Shown here: positions 32,292-41,796 of the stretch, piece after piece
Position numbering within the stretch: the first letter of the stretch is position 1
Layout of the letters: each line of letters starts with the position of its first letter
Assembly (NCBI GenBank): GCA_963573315.1
Contig: OY752153.1
Span: 558,001 to 622,000, forward strand
DNA: 64,000 nt
Direction of reading: 5' to 3'
From: Entomortierella parvispora
Lineage: Eukaryota; Mortierellomycota; Mortierellomycetes; Mortierellales; Mortierellaceae
Translations under genes and position numbers: made by a program
The notes under the pieces: model-generated
Told to the model about the DNA's origin: nothing
The model's input: only the letters and a program-made list of their open reading frames with translations
Database searches by the model: none

Positions 32292-32513
32292 TTAGCAGCA
32301 AAACCTAGGGACGCCATCGACAGGGCATCCGATGAAGCAGGGGGTTTGGTTACAGCAGATAGCGCCTTGAGCTACTTGACCGGCCACGGATGGGACGAAT
32401 TCATTTGCAGTGGTGACTCCAATGGTGACTGGAGTGGCGTTCGTGGTGCTCACCATGAATGAGAACATGAAGATTGCAACAAGAACAGGAAGACGGGAGC
32501 GAGGAGCCATCAT
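32292..32513 (-). CDS. Small secreted cysteine-rich peptide, copy 3 (shortened pro-region)
   Basis: 73 aa. Signal sequence and the whole cysteine core are identical to copy 1, but the pro-region has lost three residues and changed at many others (PVTIGVTTANEFVPSVAGQV). This is the reverse of copy 2, where the core changed and the pro-region did not. The frame stays open despite the deletions, which suggests selection on the reading frame. Confidence 0.75.
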   Translation of the reverse strand: MMAPRSRLPVLVAIFMFSFMVSTTNATPVTIGVTTANEFVPSVAGQVAQGAICCNQTPCFIGCPVDGVPRFCC

Positions 32514-32741
32514 GACTGGGATATGGTTTGAGGTTAGGAAGGCTGAAAGTATCAGGGAATATTATGTAATTTGGTTAGATCGTGGGTGTTGAGTAACGGA
32601 CAAACTGAACAGCGGTCACAATGCCTTACTTTAGGGGGCTGGTTAGGATCTTTTTTTGCGTGGCGAGTGATGGTGCGAGTCTCGAGTCTTGTGGTACGAT
32701 GAGATGAGTGTTGGTGCATGGAATCGGGCAGGTGCGACCTC

Positions 32742-32749
32742 TTTATATA
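32742..32749 (-). promoter_or_regulatory. TATA box of secreted-peptide gene copy 3
   Basis: TATATAAA on the minus strand, mirrored by 35111-35118. Confidence 0.6.
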
Positions 32750-33234
32750 CGTGAAGAGGGCGGAAAGACGAAGAGTTGACAGGGGTAAGAAATGTCCACT
32801 GTGCATTCTGTGAATTGAAAAACCGTGGGTGTAAAAGGCAAGGGAATGTCACGTAAAGTGAGGACAGGAAAGCATGGGCAGGAAAAAGAAAAGACAACGC
32901 CAAGGTCAAATGCATGAAACCAAAGGGTGCATGATAACCATGAGACGCTAGAAGATCGGCGCGACTATAACAACTAACTAGTAAGCGTTTCCGGAATGTT
33001 ATAATACTGCTTTACGGGCTACTACCAGTGTGCAGCCGAGGGACTAAAAAGTTCTGTCTCTGCCGCTGTCACAGAATCCTCGCGCTCCTCTTCCCGGCCC
33101 GATTCCACAATGCTGTTGATTGTGAGGGCGACCACCTTATACCATCGCCCTCTCACCTTCCAAGGCTTGACATTTCCTTGATCACGCATGCCTTGCTTCA
33201 GGAAGAAGGGGGCTGCATCACCATCAATCGCCAG

Positions 33235-34010
33235 GATCGGTCTCTCCCACGGCCTCTTCTGAATCCGAGTACTCGTTGCTGAACTCGTCTGAGGACCAGT
33301 CTGAGGACCAGTCGCGCAACAATTCTCCCTCCAGTGTCTCTGGCTTTCATTCTCTCACGCCCATCGAGTCTAGAATAGGTGCGAACTGAAGGGGCTGCGT
33401 AAGTTCTGTGGAAGAGTGTCAGTTCAGGATCTTCCTTGGAGGGGCTGATGAAGAAGACACACTTGGACGACTTATTTCATCCTGCCTCTGTAAGGGATCT
33501 ATGAAATATGTTCATGCGGAATGGTAAGCACTACTCTAGCTAGAATGTGACTAAAGAAATGCCGTGGGAGTGAGCACTCACACAAATCTAGCATGAATGC
33601 ATGGCGAACGAGGAGTCGTATCACTTACTTTGAACTAACCGTTTCTGGCATTTAGGGACGAATTGGATCCTGGAAGATACCAGAGACGCTAAGAGCGGTA
33701 TTCAAGATTGACAAGTCGTACATGGTCTTTGGGTCGCTATTTGTAAGCTGCATTGGATTCCTTCAGCTAATCATCTCTACATTCTGGAGGAGGGGTGGAG
33801 GTGGCGTTTTCAGGACTGGTGGATTCGGCCTAGGCGGCAAGAGGTAGGGAGGTGAGCGACAGAGGGAGGGAGCATTGGAGGCGTCCTCGTCGTGGCTCTT
33901 ATTTTTGGTTTGTTCAAGCCGGTCTACCTGACCTATCAGTTAGTGAATAGAGTGTGGCGGCGCGTCCTGGCCAACGCTGAAATGATGGTGTTGGTGGTCC
34001 GGTGGTCAAG
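33235..34010 (+). pseudogene. Relic of a RING-CH gene, second copy
   Basis: Identical as far as read to the relic at 27005-27780, displaced by 6230 bp, with the same internal stop and lost zinc ligand. It therefore duplicated after it was already broken. Confidence 0.65.
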
Positions 34011-35110
34011 TACAAGCCAATCCCGTCTATTCAACTTGATACAGAGCGCTGTGAACATCTATTGGTCCAAGAGGCCCAACGCGTCCTCTCTGCAATCAAT
34101 TGACTTTCAGGTATTGACGACAATCTCCCCGCTACTTCTGCTGGTTGTAGACTGCCAGCGTGCGTGCGTAGATTGTCGGCGTGCTGGGAACGAACAAGTT
34201 GCTGTGTTTTGTTCGATAACAAAAAGCTGACGTCAGATGGTGTCAAAATTAATTTGGCCCGGGGAAGGACGAGGGCCGCACGTTCACTGAGGGGAAATTC
34301 CTCTTTTGGACGCAACATGGAACGGAATGCGAATGTGCACAATACAGAAGTCGACACAGCCCATGATCAACCCATGGCCCAGAATCTGAAAAACATGACC
34401 TTTCCTAGGAGAACGGGTGCGGGATGGGGGAAGTTTTCTTTCTTTACTAGTCTTCGCTTACGCAGCCCCTTCAGTTCGCACCTATTCTAGACTCGGTGGG
34501 CGTGAGAGAATGAAAGCCAGAGACACTGGAGGGAGAATTGTTGCGCGACTGGTCCTCAGACTGGTCCTCAGACGAGTTCAGCAACGAGTACTCGGATTCA
34601 GAAGAGGCCGTGGGAGAGACCGATCCTGGCGATTGATGGTGATGCAGCCCCCTTCTTCCTGAAGCAAGGCATGCGTGATCAAGGAAATGTCAAGCCTTGG
34701 AAGGTGAGAGGGCGATGGTATAAGGTGGTCGCCCTCACAATCAACAGCATTGTGGAATCGGGCCGGGAAGAGGAGCGCGAGGATTCTGTGACAGCGGCAG
34801 AGACAGAACTTTTTAGTCCCTCGGCTGCACACTGGTAGTAGCCCGTAAAGCAGTATTATAACATTCCGGAAACGCTTACTAGTTAGTTGTAATAGTCGCG
34901 CCGATCTTCTAGCGTCTCATGGTTATCATGCACCCTTTGGTTTCATGCATTTGACCTTGGCGTTGTCTTTTCTTTTTCCTGCCCATGCTTTCCTGTCCTC
35001 ACTTTACGTGACATTCCCTTGCCTTTTACACCCACGGTTTTTCAATTCACAGAATGCACAGTGGACATTTCTTACCCCTGTCAACTCTTCGTCTTTCCGC
35101 CCTCTTCACG

Positions 35111-35118
35111 TATATAAA
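35111..35118 (+). promoter_or_regulatory. TATA box of secreted-peptide gene copy 4
   Basis: TATATAAA, 229 bp before the copy 4 ATG. Confidence 0.6.
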
Positions 35119-35346
35119 GAGGTCGCACCTGCCCGATTCCATGCACCAACACTCATCTCATCGTACCACAAGACTCGAGACTCGCACCATCACTCGCCAC
35201 GCAAAAAAAGATCCTAACCAGCCCCCTAAAGTAAGGCATTGTGACCGCTGTTCAGTTTGTCCGTTACTCAACACCCACGATCTAACCAAATTACATAATA
35301 TTCCCTGATACTTTCAGCCTTCCTAACCTCAAACCATATCCCAGTC

Positions 35347-35577
35347 ATGATGGCTCCTCGCTCCCGTCTTCCTGTTCTTGTTGCAATCTTCATGTTCTCA
35401 TTCATGGTGAGCACCACGAACGCCACTCCAGTCGACAATGGAGTCACCAAACTCGCCACTGCAAATGAATTCGTCCAGTTCATGGCTGATCAAGAAGCTC
35501 AAGGCGCTATCTGCTGTAACCAAACCCCCTGCTTCATCGGATGCCCTGTCGATGGCGTCCCTAGGTTTTGCTGCTAA
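35347..35577 (+). CDS. Small secreted cysteine-rich peptide, copy 4
   Basis: 76 aa with a protein sequence identical to copy 1, although by position (offset 6230) it is the duplicate of copy 2. That mismatch indicates gene conversion within or between the palindromes, or a duplication that predates the changes in copy 2. Intact signal, pro-region and CC-C-C-CC core. Confidence 0.8.
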   Translation: MMAPRSRLPVLVAIFMFSFMVSTTNATPVDNGVTKLATANEFVQFMADQEAQGAICCNQTPCFIGCPVDGVPRFCC

Positions 35578-35850
35578 GAAGTGTAACAAGACAAGGTCTC
35601 AAAGATCCTCATTGTTCTCTTGGTGCTCCCCATTCCACATTGCCACCGCCGCCACATCCATCTGCTGTTTTTTTTCTTACAGTAGATTCTAGTCGTAGCA
35701 CCACCATCATTATTGCAGTGATCCACTTCTTTTTTTATTAAACTGGACTGGCTGTTGTGTGTCCGTTTCATGAATTGTTGACCTTCTTGCAACATGTGTC
35801 TCCAGAGAGGTATCCTGAGAATGGCACTTCATAACATGGCGCTCAGTATC

Positions 35851-37385
35851 TTAGACAACAACGGGATCGGCAGTGGTGGCTGGTAGGGGAGACGAATCCC
35901 TCTTGGCCATCATCTCTAGAATGATCCTGGTCTTGATCAAACTTGGCTGGTCACTAGACGGTACGGTCCCTGTATCTTCGACCGGGTCCAAAAATGATGC
36001 CTGAGGCCGATACGCAACAGCCGTTTTCAAACGAAGCACCCATAGCCACTGTGGCATGTGGGCGTTGACAAACCGAATGATGGCTCCGGTAGTGTTATTC
36101 TTCATGCCCTTGGCGAGCATCGTGCTGGATCGATAGGATGCCATGACCTGAGGGTAGCGTTCATCGTAGTATTACTTGAATACCCCCTCGATATCCTGTA
36201 CGACAAGGGTAGGAAGGACCTGAGCCAATTGGCGAGACAGAGGGCGTCATGAATAGCCAACATTGCTCCTGCGCCTCCCGCAGTATTCAACTAGGTCGAG
36301 AGAAGGGATGAAAGGCAGAGGTTTAGCCTTGTAAGTATCGCTGTCTGCAACATATTGCTGCCTTGATTTTTGTGTTTTATGGTCAGTTTGCACGGTTCAC
36401 CTGTGGCAGGCTGATTTAGACACGACGATATGGATGGAGCAAGGACGAGTTGTTAGGTTCACTCTTTTCTGTTTTCTTGCTTTCAGCCTTGCTTGTAGTA
36501 CTATAGAACCAGTCATGTATCCTTGTCGTCGTCTAGAAGAACGGCTCGGCCACCGTACCAGGCATTGCAAAACTTTCTCTTCCAACACAACCTCGGAGAT
36601 CTGATTCCTGTCCGTCTTGTCAAATGAGGTGACCCATGGTCATCCCAGACTTTCCTCCATTCACGATTGGGAAGTGATGGACTGCCTGGGCCATCATCCC
36701 GGCTGATTCAGAACCCACTCAGAGTTTCTAAAATTGTCGTGCTCGACCGCCATCCAACACATTGTACGCTGTTTGGTAGGGAAAGTCACCCACTATGATA
36801 TTTCATTGAGAATTTCACAAAAAGATAAAAAGCAATACGACCTGTGGCCAGCAAAGCCAAGGTCAGTGGTCAATTGACATGCATCTTGCTCATGAGTACT
36901 GGCGCTACCTTGTAAGGAGCTGCAATACTGTTGAAGAATCAAAACTACAAAAGTTCTTCCAATGTCTGGGAACTCTTCTGGACCGAACTTGTTGGTCTGG
37001 CCAACCAAACAAACATGACTGTAAGGCATTCGGACATCATTAGAGGAAGGGAGTCTGTTGACCTTCTTGAGCAAGTTAAACAGACCCTGTCCGACTGGCG
37101 AGTACGCACCATCAGCTCCCACAATGATATCTCGGTCAAAGGAAGATCCGTCTGCACAGTTGACGCGAGCACCGGCGTCCCCATTAAGGATGCTCGGATC
37201 AAACGAATCTTTTCCTTTGGGACTTTGTCATAGATCATGTCATAGAGAATCGACCGGGAAATGATGCGCCACTCGGCTTCAGTTCTATTCGGAAATGATG
37301 ACAACAGGTTTGTAGACTGAACAACTTTGGGGGGCTTCCAGTTACAGTGGAACACCATATCCAAGTTGTAGGCAGGTCGACTTTG
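35851..37385 (-). pseudogene. FAD-dependent monooxygenase pseudogene, array copy 4 (inverted, 5' truncated)
   Basis: The only copy on the minus strand. Exon 1 and most of exon 2 are missing. Exon 3 (about 37290 down to 36910) keeps the IYDKVPKEKI segment but then shifts frame. Exon 4 lies at about 36792-36530. The microexon equivalent near 36400-36411 is mutated. The last exon (36290-35851) has frameshifts in its first third, then runs open to a normal stop. Its 5' part is copy 1-like and its final 80 codons are copy 2-like, with the change near 36100. Confidence 0.85.
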
Positions 37386-37610
37386 TGACTGGCTTACACA
37401 GTGCGCATGCATCGCCCTTTGCCATCGCTCCCACGCCCTTCATGAAAACACATCAATCCTCTCTCTGTCACCAGATGACCGTCAATCTTCTTGTTACCCC
37501 TTTAAGATCCTAACCCTTCAACTTCATTGTCTTCTATGTAGAATATTCGAGAATCAACACATTCCTTACTCATTTGTAACATTTCAGCAATCTCCACTCA
37601 CAACGACATC
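37386..37610. other. Promoter region of the secreted 177-aa protein
   Basis: Separates the end of palindrome 2 from the next gene. A possible leader intron ends at TTTCAG about 25 bp before the ATG. No shared monooxygenase block is present. Confidence 0.4.
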
Positions 37611-38144
37611 ATGCGAGAATTTGTGCTTGCACTTCTCATGACTCCTCTTGCAATGGCAGTTTCCATCAAGACATTCTGGGGGATCAATTGTAGCGGCCCG
37701 TTTGAAGAACTTCCTTTGGATGGCAATATTGGTGATGGCACTTACGGGCTTTGCACCAGAAGCCAGGACGCGACTCACTCGTCTGTGATGGTTTACGATC
37801 TTCCAAGCAACCCCGATTACCACTTGGCGGTATCTGGCTACGAAAGAAACTCAGAATACGACTGTGCTGTTGAAACGGCGACAACTTCTCTCGGAAACTC
37901 ATGCTATCAAAGTCTTAGCGCTGACAATTTCCAAGTTTCACTTACGTCGTTTGGTTGTCAAGGACCGAAATGTGGTGGTGGTCGGGGGTCGGACGGTCTG
38001 CCAGGCTACTTGGATAGTAAAAACGGCTATGTCTATCTATACGATGGTCTGACCAAACACCCCGAAGATCTCGGCGGACTTACACACAGGGAGTTTGCTT
38101 TCAAGCATGGTCGAAAGGTGCCTGTATCGGAATATTTCAAGTAG
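37611..38144 (+). CDS. Secreted protein of 177 aa, unrecognised
   Basis: Single exon. Residues 1-17 form a signal peptide (MREFVLALLMTPLAMAV). The mature part has six to seven cysteines (NCSGPF, LCTRSQ, YDCAVE, NSCYQS, FGCQGPKCGGG), a Gly-rich turn at about residue 118-128 and an aromatic C-terminal stretch. It looks like a compact disulfide-stabilised extracellular protein. No family is recognised. Its place inside the array, between copies 4 and 5, may be incidental. Unlike its neighbours it is single copy in the window. Confidence 0.65.
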   Translation: MREFVLALLMTPLAMAVSIKTFWGINCSGPFEELPLDGNIGDGTYGLCTRSQDATHSSVMVYDLPSNPDYHLAVSGYERNSEYDCAVETATTSLGNSCYQSLSADNFQVSLTSFGCQGPKCGGGRGSDGLPGYLDSKNGYVYLYDGLTKHPEDLGGLTHREFAFKHGRKVPVSEYFK

Positions 38145-38910
38145 GACATCAACATGAAAACTCGAATAAACCTAGGGTCTGTGGTCGAGTTGATTTTTCG
38201 ACTAAAGAACGACCGACCAGCGACCGACCAATTGATCATTCCAATGAGACTAAACGATTAACGACTAAGTCACGGACTGGATGTCATCGAGGGGATTGCA
38301 TAGGATGCCAGAGGCGTTGAGTGGTATGTGCGCCTCTCAAAACTTCTTCCACAGGGCGGGGGTCCCATGTCTTTGCTCCACTGTTGGCGGGGACTGAACG
38401 AAAGGTCAAAGCTCTTTGGTGTTAGCTGAGTCTGAGTCGAGGCTCTGGGCCTGTCCACGGTGTCCTACCTTCAGAGAGATGGCAAGGATCCGTTTCGAGA
38501 GATCGCATCTCGTGGGGTTTGTTCTATGAGGACTGTACCATTGGTTTGTTAATACACTCCGCCTTACCTCGGAAGACGACGAGGCACGTTTACTTGGCGT
38601 GCCGGACTCCCTCTTTTAGGGGAAGAGGCACAAAGCAGAACAAAATGCGTATAAAAAACGAGTCAAATTGAACACTGGATGCGCGAATGCTTCTATACCT
38701 GAGGCTGAGCGGTCTTTTGGGTAACACGCTGTGTCTTTACTTTTGCGGGTGAAGCAGGGTGGGTTGAGGATGAGGATGACTGAGTGGAATGAAAGGGTGA
38801 GAGGAACAAAGAAACAACCCATGTAAGGGCTCTTTCCTTTTTCAGAAGGGGCTCCAGCGAAGGGAGACCCCACAGCAAACGGAGGGAGATTTTGCCCCTC
38901 TCGGCAGCGA
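38145..38910. other. Intergenic, no supported gene
   Basis: Contains a short inverted stretch (CGACTAAAG/ACGACTAAG) near 38200-38270 and otherwise nothing recognised. ORFs on the minus strand at 38616-39150 have no protein-like motifs. Confidence 0.4.
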
Positions 38911-38914
38911 AATT

Positions 38915-38947
38915 TTTTTCGGTGGCGCCAACGCGACGCGCGACATT
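38915..38947 (+). promoter_or_regulatory. Shared upstream block, monooxygenase copy 5
   Basis: TTTCGGTGGCG immediately followed by CCAACGCGACGCGCGACATT, about 380 bp before the start codon. Here the two parts of the block are adjacent. Confidence 0.55.
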
Positions 38948-39299
38948 CCGAGGCTGGAGCATTGTCGCATCAGCTTGCATGGTGTAAGCGATGCTACCCC
39001 CACTGGAAGTAAGGGAAGGGCCAAGAATCGGCTCTCGGTTGTGCATGCAGCCTGTGTTGCACAAGAACCAACTGCTCTCTTGTGCTCCATTTTTGGTGCC
39101 GCTGTCGTTTTGCAACCCCCATCCCATTCATCCGGCTTCCCCTCTCTCATCTTTGATCCCTCATCTCATCTCTCAATTCTTTCAATTCTCACCTCCCTCA
39201 TCTTTTTCATTCTTCATCTGCTGAGTTCTGCTTCTCTTTTATTCTCTCCCTTGCCTCCAACACGTACCTCTGCCTTGTGCGTGAATCTCATCTCAGTCG

Positions 39300-41273
39300 A
39301 TGTCTACCAACCAGCAACCTGTCTCTCCAGGGGCCAAGCCCCATGTCATTATTGTGGGGGCTGGAATCGGCGGTCTAACCCTCGCCCTGCTCTTGGAACG
39401 TGCAGGCGTTTCTTACGTCGTCTTGGAAAAGGCCTCATCCATCAAGCCTTTGGGTATGAGAACCCACATCCAATTGTCACACAATAGCATTGCCTGAGGC
39501 AAAAATCATCCAACTGAACCGGCATCGTCCTGTTTCCTTTCTCTTCAGGTTCTGCTCTCTCTTTAAACGGACAGGTGACATATCTTTTCCGTCAGCTCGG
39601 CATCTTTGAAGAATTTCAAAATCTTTCTCTGATGTTTGAAAAGTGCGAAGTGCATGATGGTAACTGCAAGCCTACCTATACCCTGGATCTTAGAGAGGGA
39701 GTCCCAATGTAAGTGGAAACAATGTACTCTGCTAGATACCCCACACCCCACACACGCACACACACAAGTTGTTAATTCTTCGAACCTGCTGCCACACCTC
39801 CAAATAGTACTGGAACCGAGCTTCATATCGTTGCGCGACCCATGCTTTACAACATGATGTTCGACAAGATCCCAAAGGAAAGGATCCATTTGAATAAGCG
39901 TGTTGTCTCTATCCTTAATGGGGACATTGGTGCCCGCGTTGACTGCACTGACGGATCTTCTTTTGACGGAGACATCATCGTGGGAGCCGATGGAGCATAC
40001 TCTCCAGTAAGACAGGGCTTGTTCCAGTGGCTCAAGAAGAACAACAGGCTCCCATCCTCCGATGATGTTCCTATGCCGTACAATTGCGTATGCTTGGTTG
40101 GTCAGACTGGCGAACTGGATCCCGAAGAGTTTCCCGACATTGGCAAGAACATTTGTTCTTTTGATTCCATGACAAGTACCACAGCTCCATACACGGTAAC
40201 GCTATTTCACCTGAGATAAATGACCTCCAGTTTCCCATTGACCTTGACTTTGCAGGCAACTTACTGGTATCTCTTTTCGGGGATGTCTATTTGACATATT
40301 GTAGTGGGTGACCTTCACCACCAAGCAACGTACAATGTGCTGGATGGTGATCGAGCAGTTGAACGGGACCATGAGCAAAGAGCACGACAGTTTCAGAAAC
40401 TCTGAATGGGGGCCTGAGGCAGCCGGAGTCATGGCTCAGGCAGTTCGCGATTTTCCGATTATTAACGGAGGAAAGTCTGACATGACCATGGGTCATCTAA
40501 TTGACAAGACAGACAAGGATCTTATCTCGAAGGTCGTTTTGGAAGAAAAGGTTTACAAAACCTGGTCCGGTGGCCGAACCGTTCTTATGGGCGATGGTAA
40601 GGATGAACGGTTGACAATCTACATGCAATAAGGAGCGCAAGAAGCATGAAAATGTGCCTAACAGTTCTTCTTGTTTGTACTTTTCGCGCCACCAATTCAT
40701 CGGTGTCGAATCAGCCTGCCACAAGGTAACTCGTCAAAGATATCCATAAGACAGAAAGAGAGGCGCAACGATTTAGTTCCAATCATGGCGCTGAAGCTTC
40801 TTTGTTTTTCTTCTCCCTAGCTGAATCCTGCAGGAGGTGTTGGAGCTGTATCGGCGATACATGATGCCATCTGTCTGGCCAATTGGTTGAACGTTCTTCC
40901 CTCACTCGCCGTCGAGGACATTGAGGCAACCTTTAAAGAATATTACGATGAACGCTACCCTAAGGCTATGGCTGCCTTCCGAGCCAGTGCAACGAATGCA
41001 AAGAGAATGGAGCTGACCATTACCGGCGCCATCGTTCGATTCCTTAGTGCCAATGTTCCGAAGTGGTTGTGGGTGTGGCTTTTGAAAAAGAGGTTCGCGT
41101 ATCGTCCACAGGCGTCATTCTTGGAGCCTGCTAAGGACACTGGCACGGTGCGTCCCGCAGAGCAGCCGGGTTTGATCAAGACAAAGGTCTTGATTGAGGA
41201 GCTTCTAAAGAAGCAGCAGAAGGCTTCTTCGCCTTTGACTTCTCCCAACACTGTTGACCCCATTGCTGTCTAA
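39300..41273 (+). CDS. FAD-dependent monooxygenase, array copy 5
   Basis: Intact, 485 aa. Exons 39300-39453, 39549-39708, 39808-40195, 40305-40596, microexon 40715-40725 (CCTGCCACAAG, a silent change), and 40821-41273. At the exon 2/3 join the usual Met codon becomes ATT (Ile). The flavin loop reads LNPAGGVGAVSAIHDA, so two positions differ from copy 1. The C-terminal tail carries extra residues compared with copies 1 and 2 and is Ser/Pro-rich. Confidence 0.9.
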
Positions 41274-41420
41274 GACATATCAAGAAGCAAGGAAAGCCAA
41301 GAGCTGCTGTCATGAATGCCTGTCAAGCAACACCTGCGGCAGAGAGGTCCAAGAATGCATGAACGGGCACCCCACCAGTAGATAAAATAGTGTGTCCCAT
41401 AAAATAGAGCACCACAATAA

Positions 41421-41480
41421 TTTTGGTGGCATGGCAATGTTCAATAAAGTTTGGGCCGAGAGACGAGGACGCGACGCGAT
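41421..41480 (+). promoter_or_regulatory. Shared upstream block, monooxygenase copy 6
   Basis: TTTTGGTGGC (41421-41430) and GACGCGACGCGAT (41468-41480), 376 bp before the start codon. The spacing between the two parts is close to that in copy 1. Confidence 0.55.
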
Positions 41481-41796
41481 GGGACCTGTCTTGGCTTTGA
41501 TGGCCAATCCTTTGGAATAAAACAACGTCGCCGTGCATCGGGGTCTTATGGCGTCGTCCTGCAAAGACCGAGAATTGACTCGTCTGAGCCTCGCTGTCGA
41601 CTTGGGTATAAATGACTGTCGCACGAGAATCAATTGCTCGTTTGTGTCCCATCGATGATAACTCGGCTCATTCCCCATTCATTCCCACCATCTGTTATCT
41701 CTTCCATCTCTCATCCCCATTCTCTCATCTCTAATCTCTCTCTCTCTTGACCATCTCACATATCACTTTGAGTGTTCAGACTAGCCTCTGCTCATA

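Larger units (their letters stand above)
30414..33403. repeat. Palindrome 2, left arm
   Basis: Pairs with 34457-37385 about a centre near 33930. The inner half (peptide gene and RING-CH head) is nearly identical to its partner. The outer half (monooxygenase copies 3 and 4) pairs with many differences and small indels. Confidence 0.8.
34457..37385. repeat. Palindrome 2, right arm
   Basis: Inverted partner of 30414-33403. Unlike the right arm of palindrome 1, it continues outward through an entire inverted monooxygenase pseudogene (copy 4) before the pairing ends near 37385. Confidence 0.8.
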
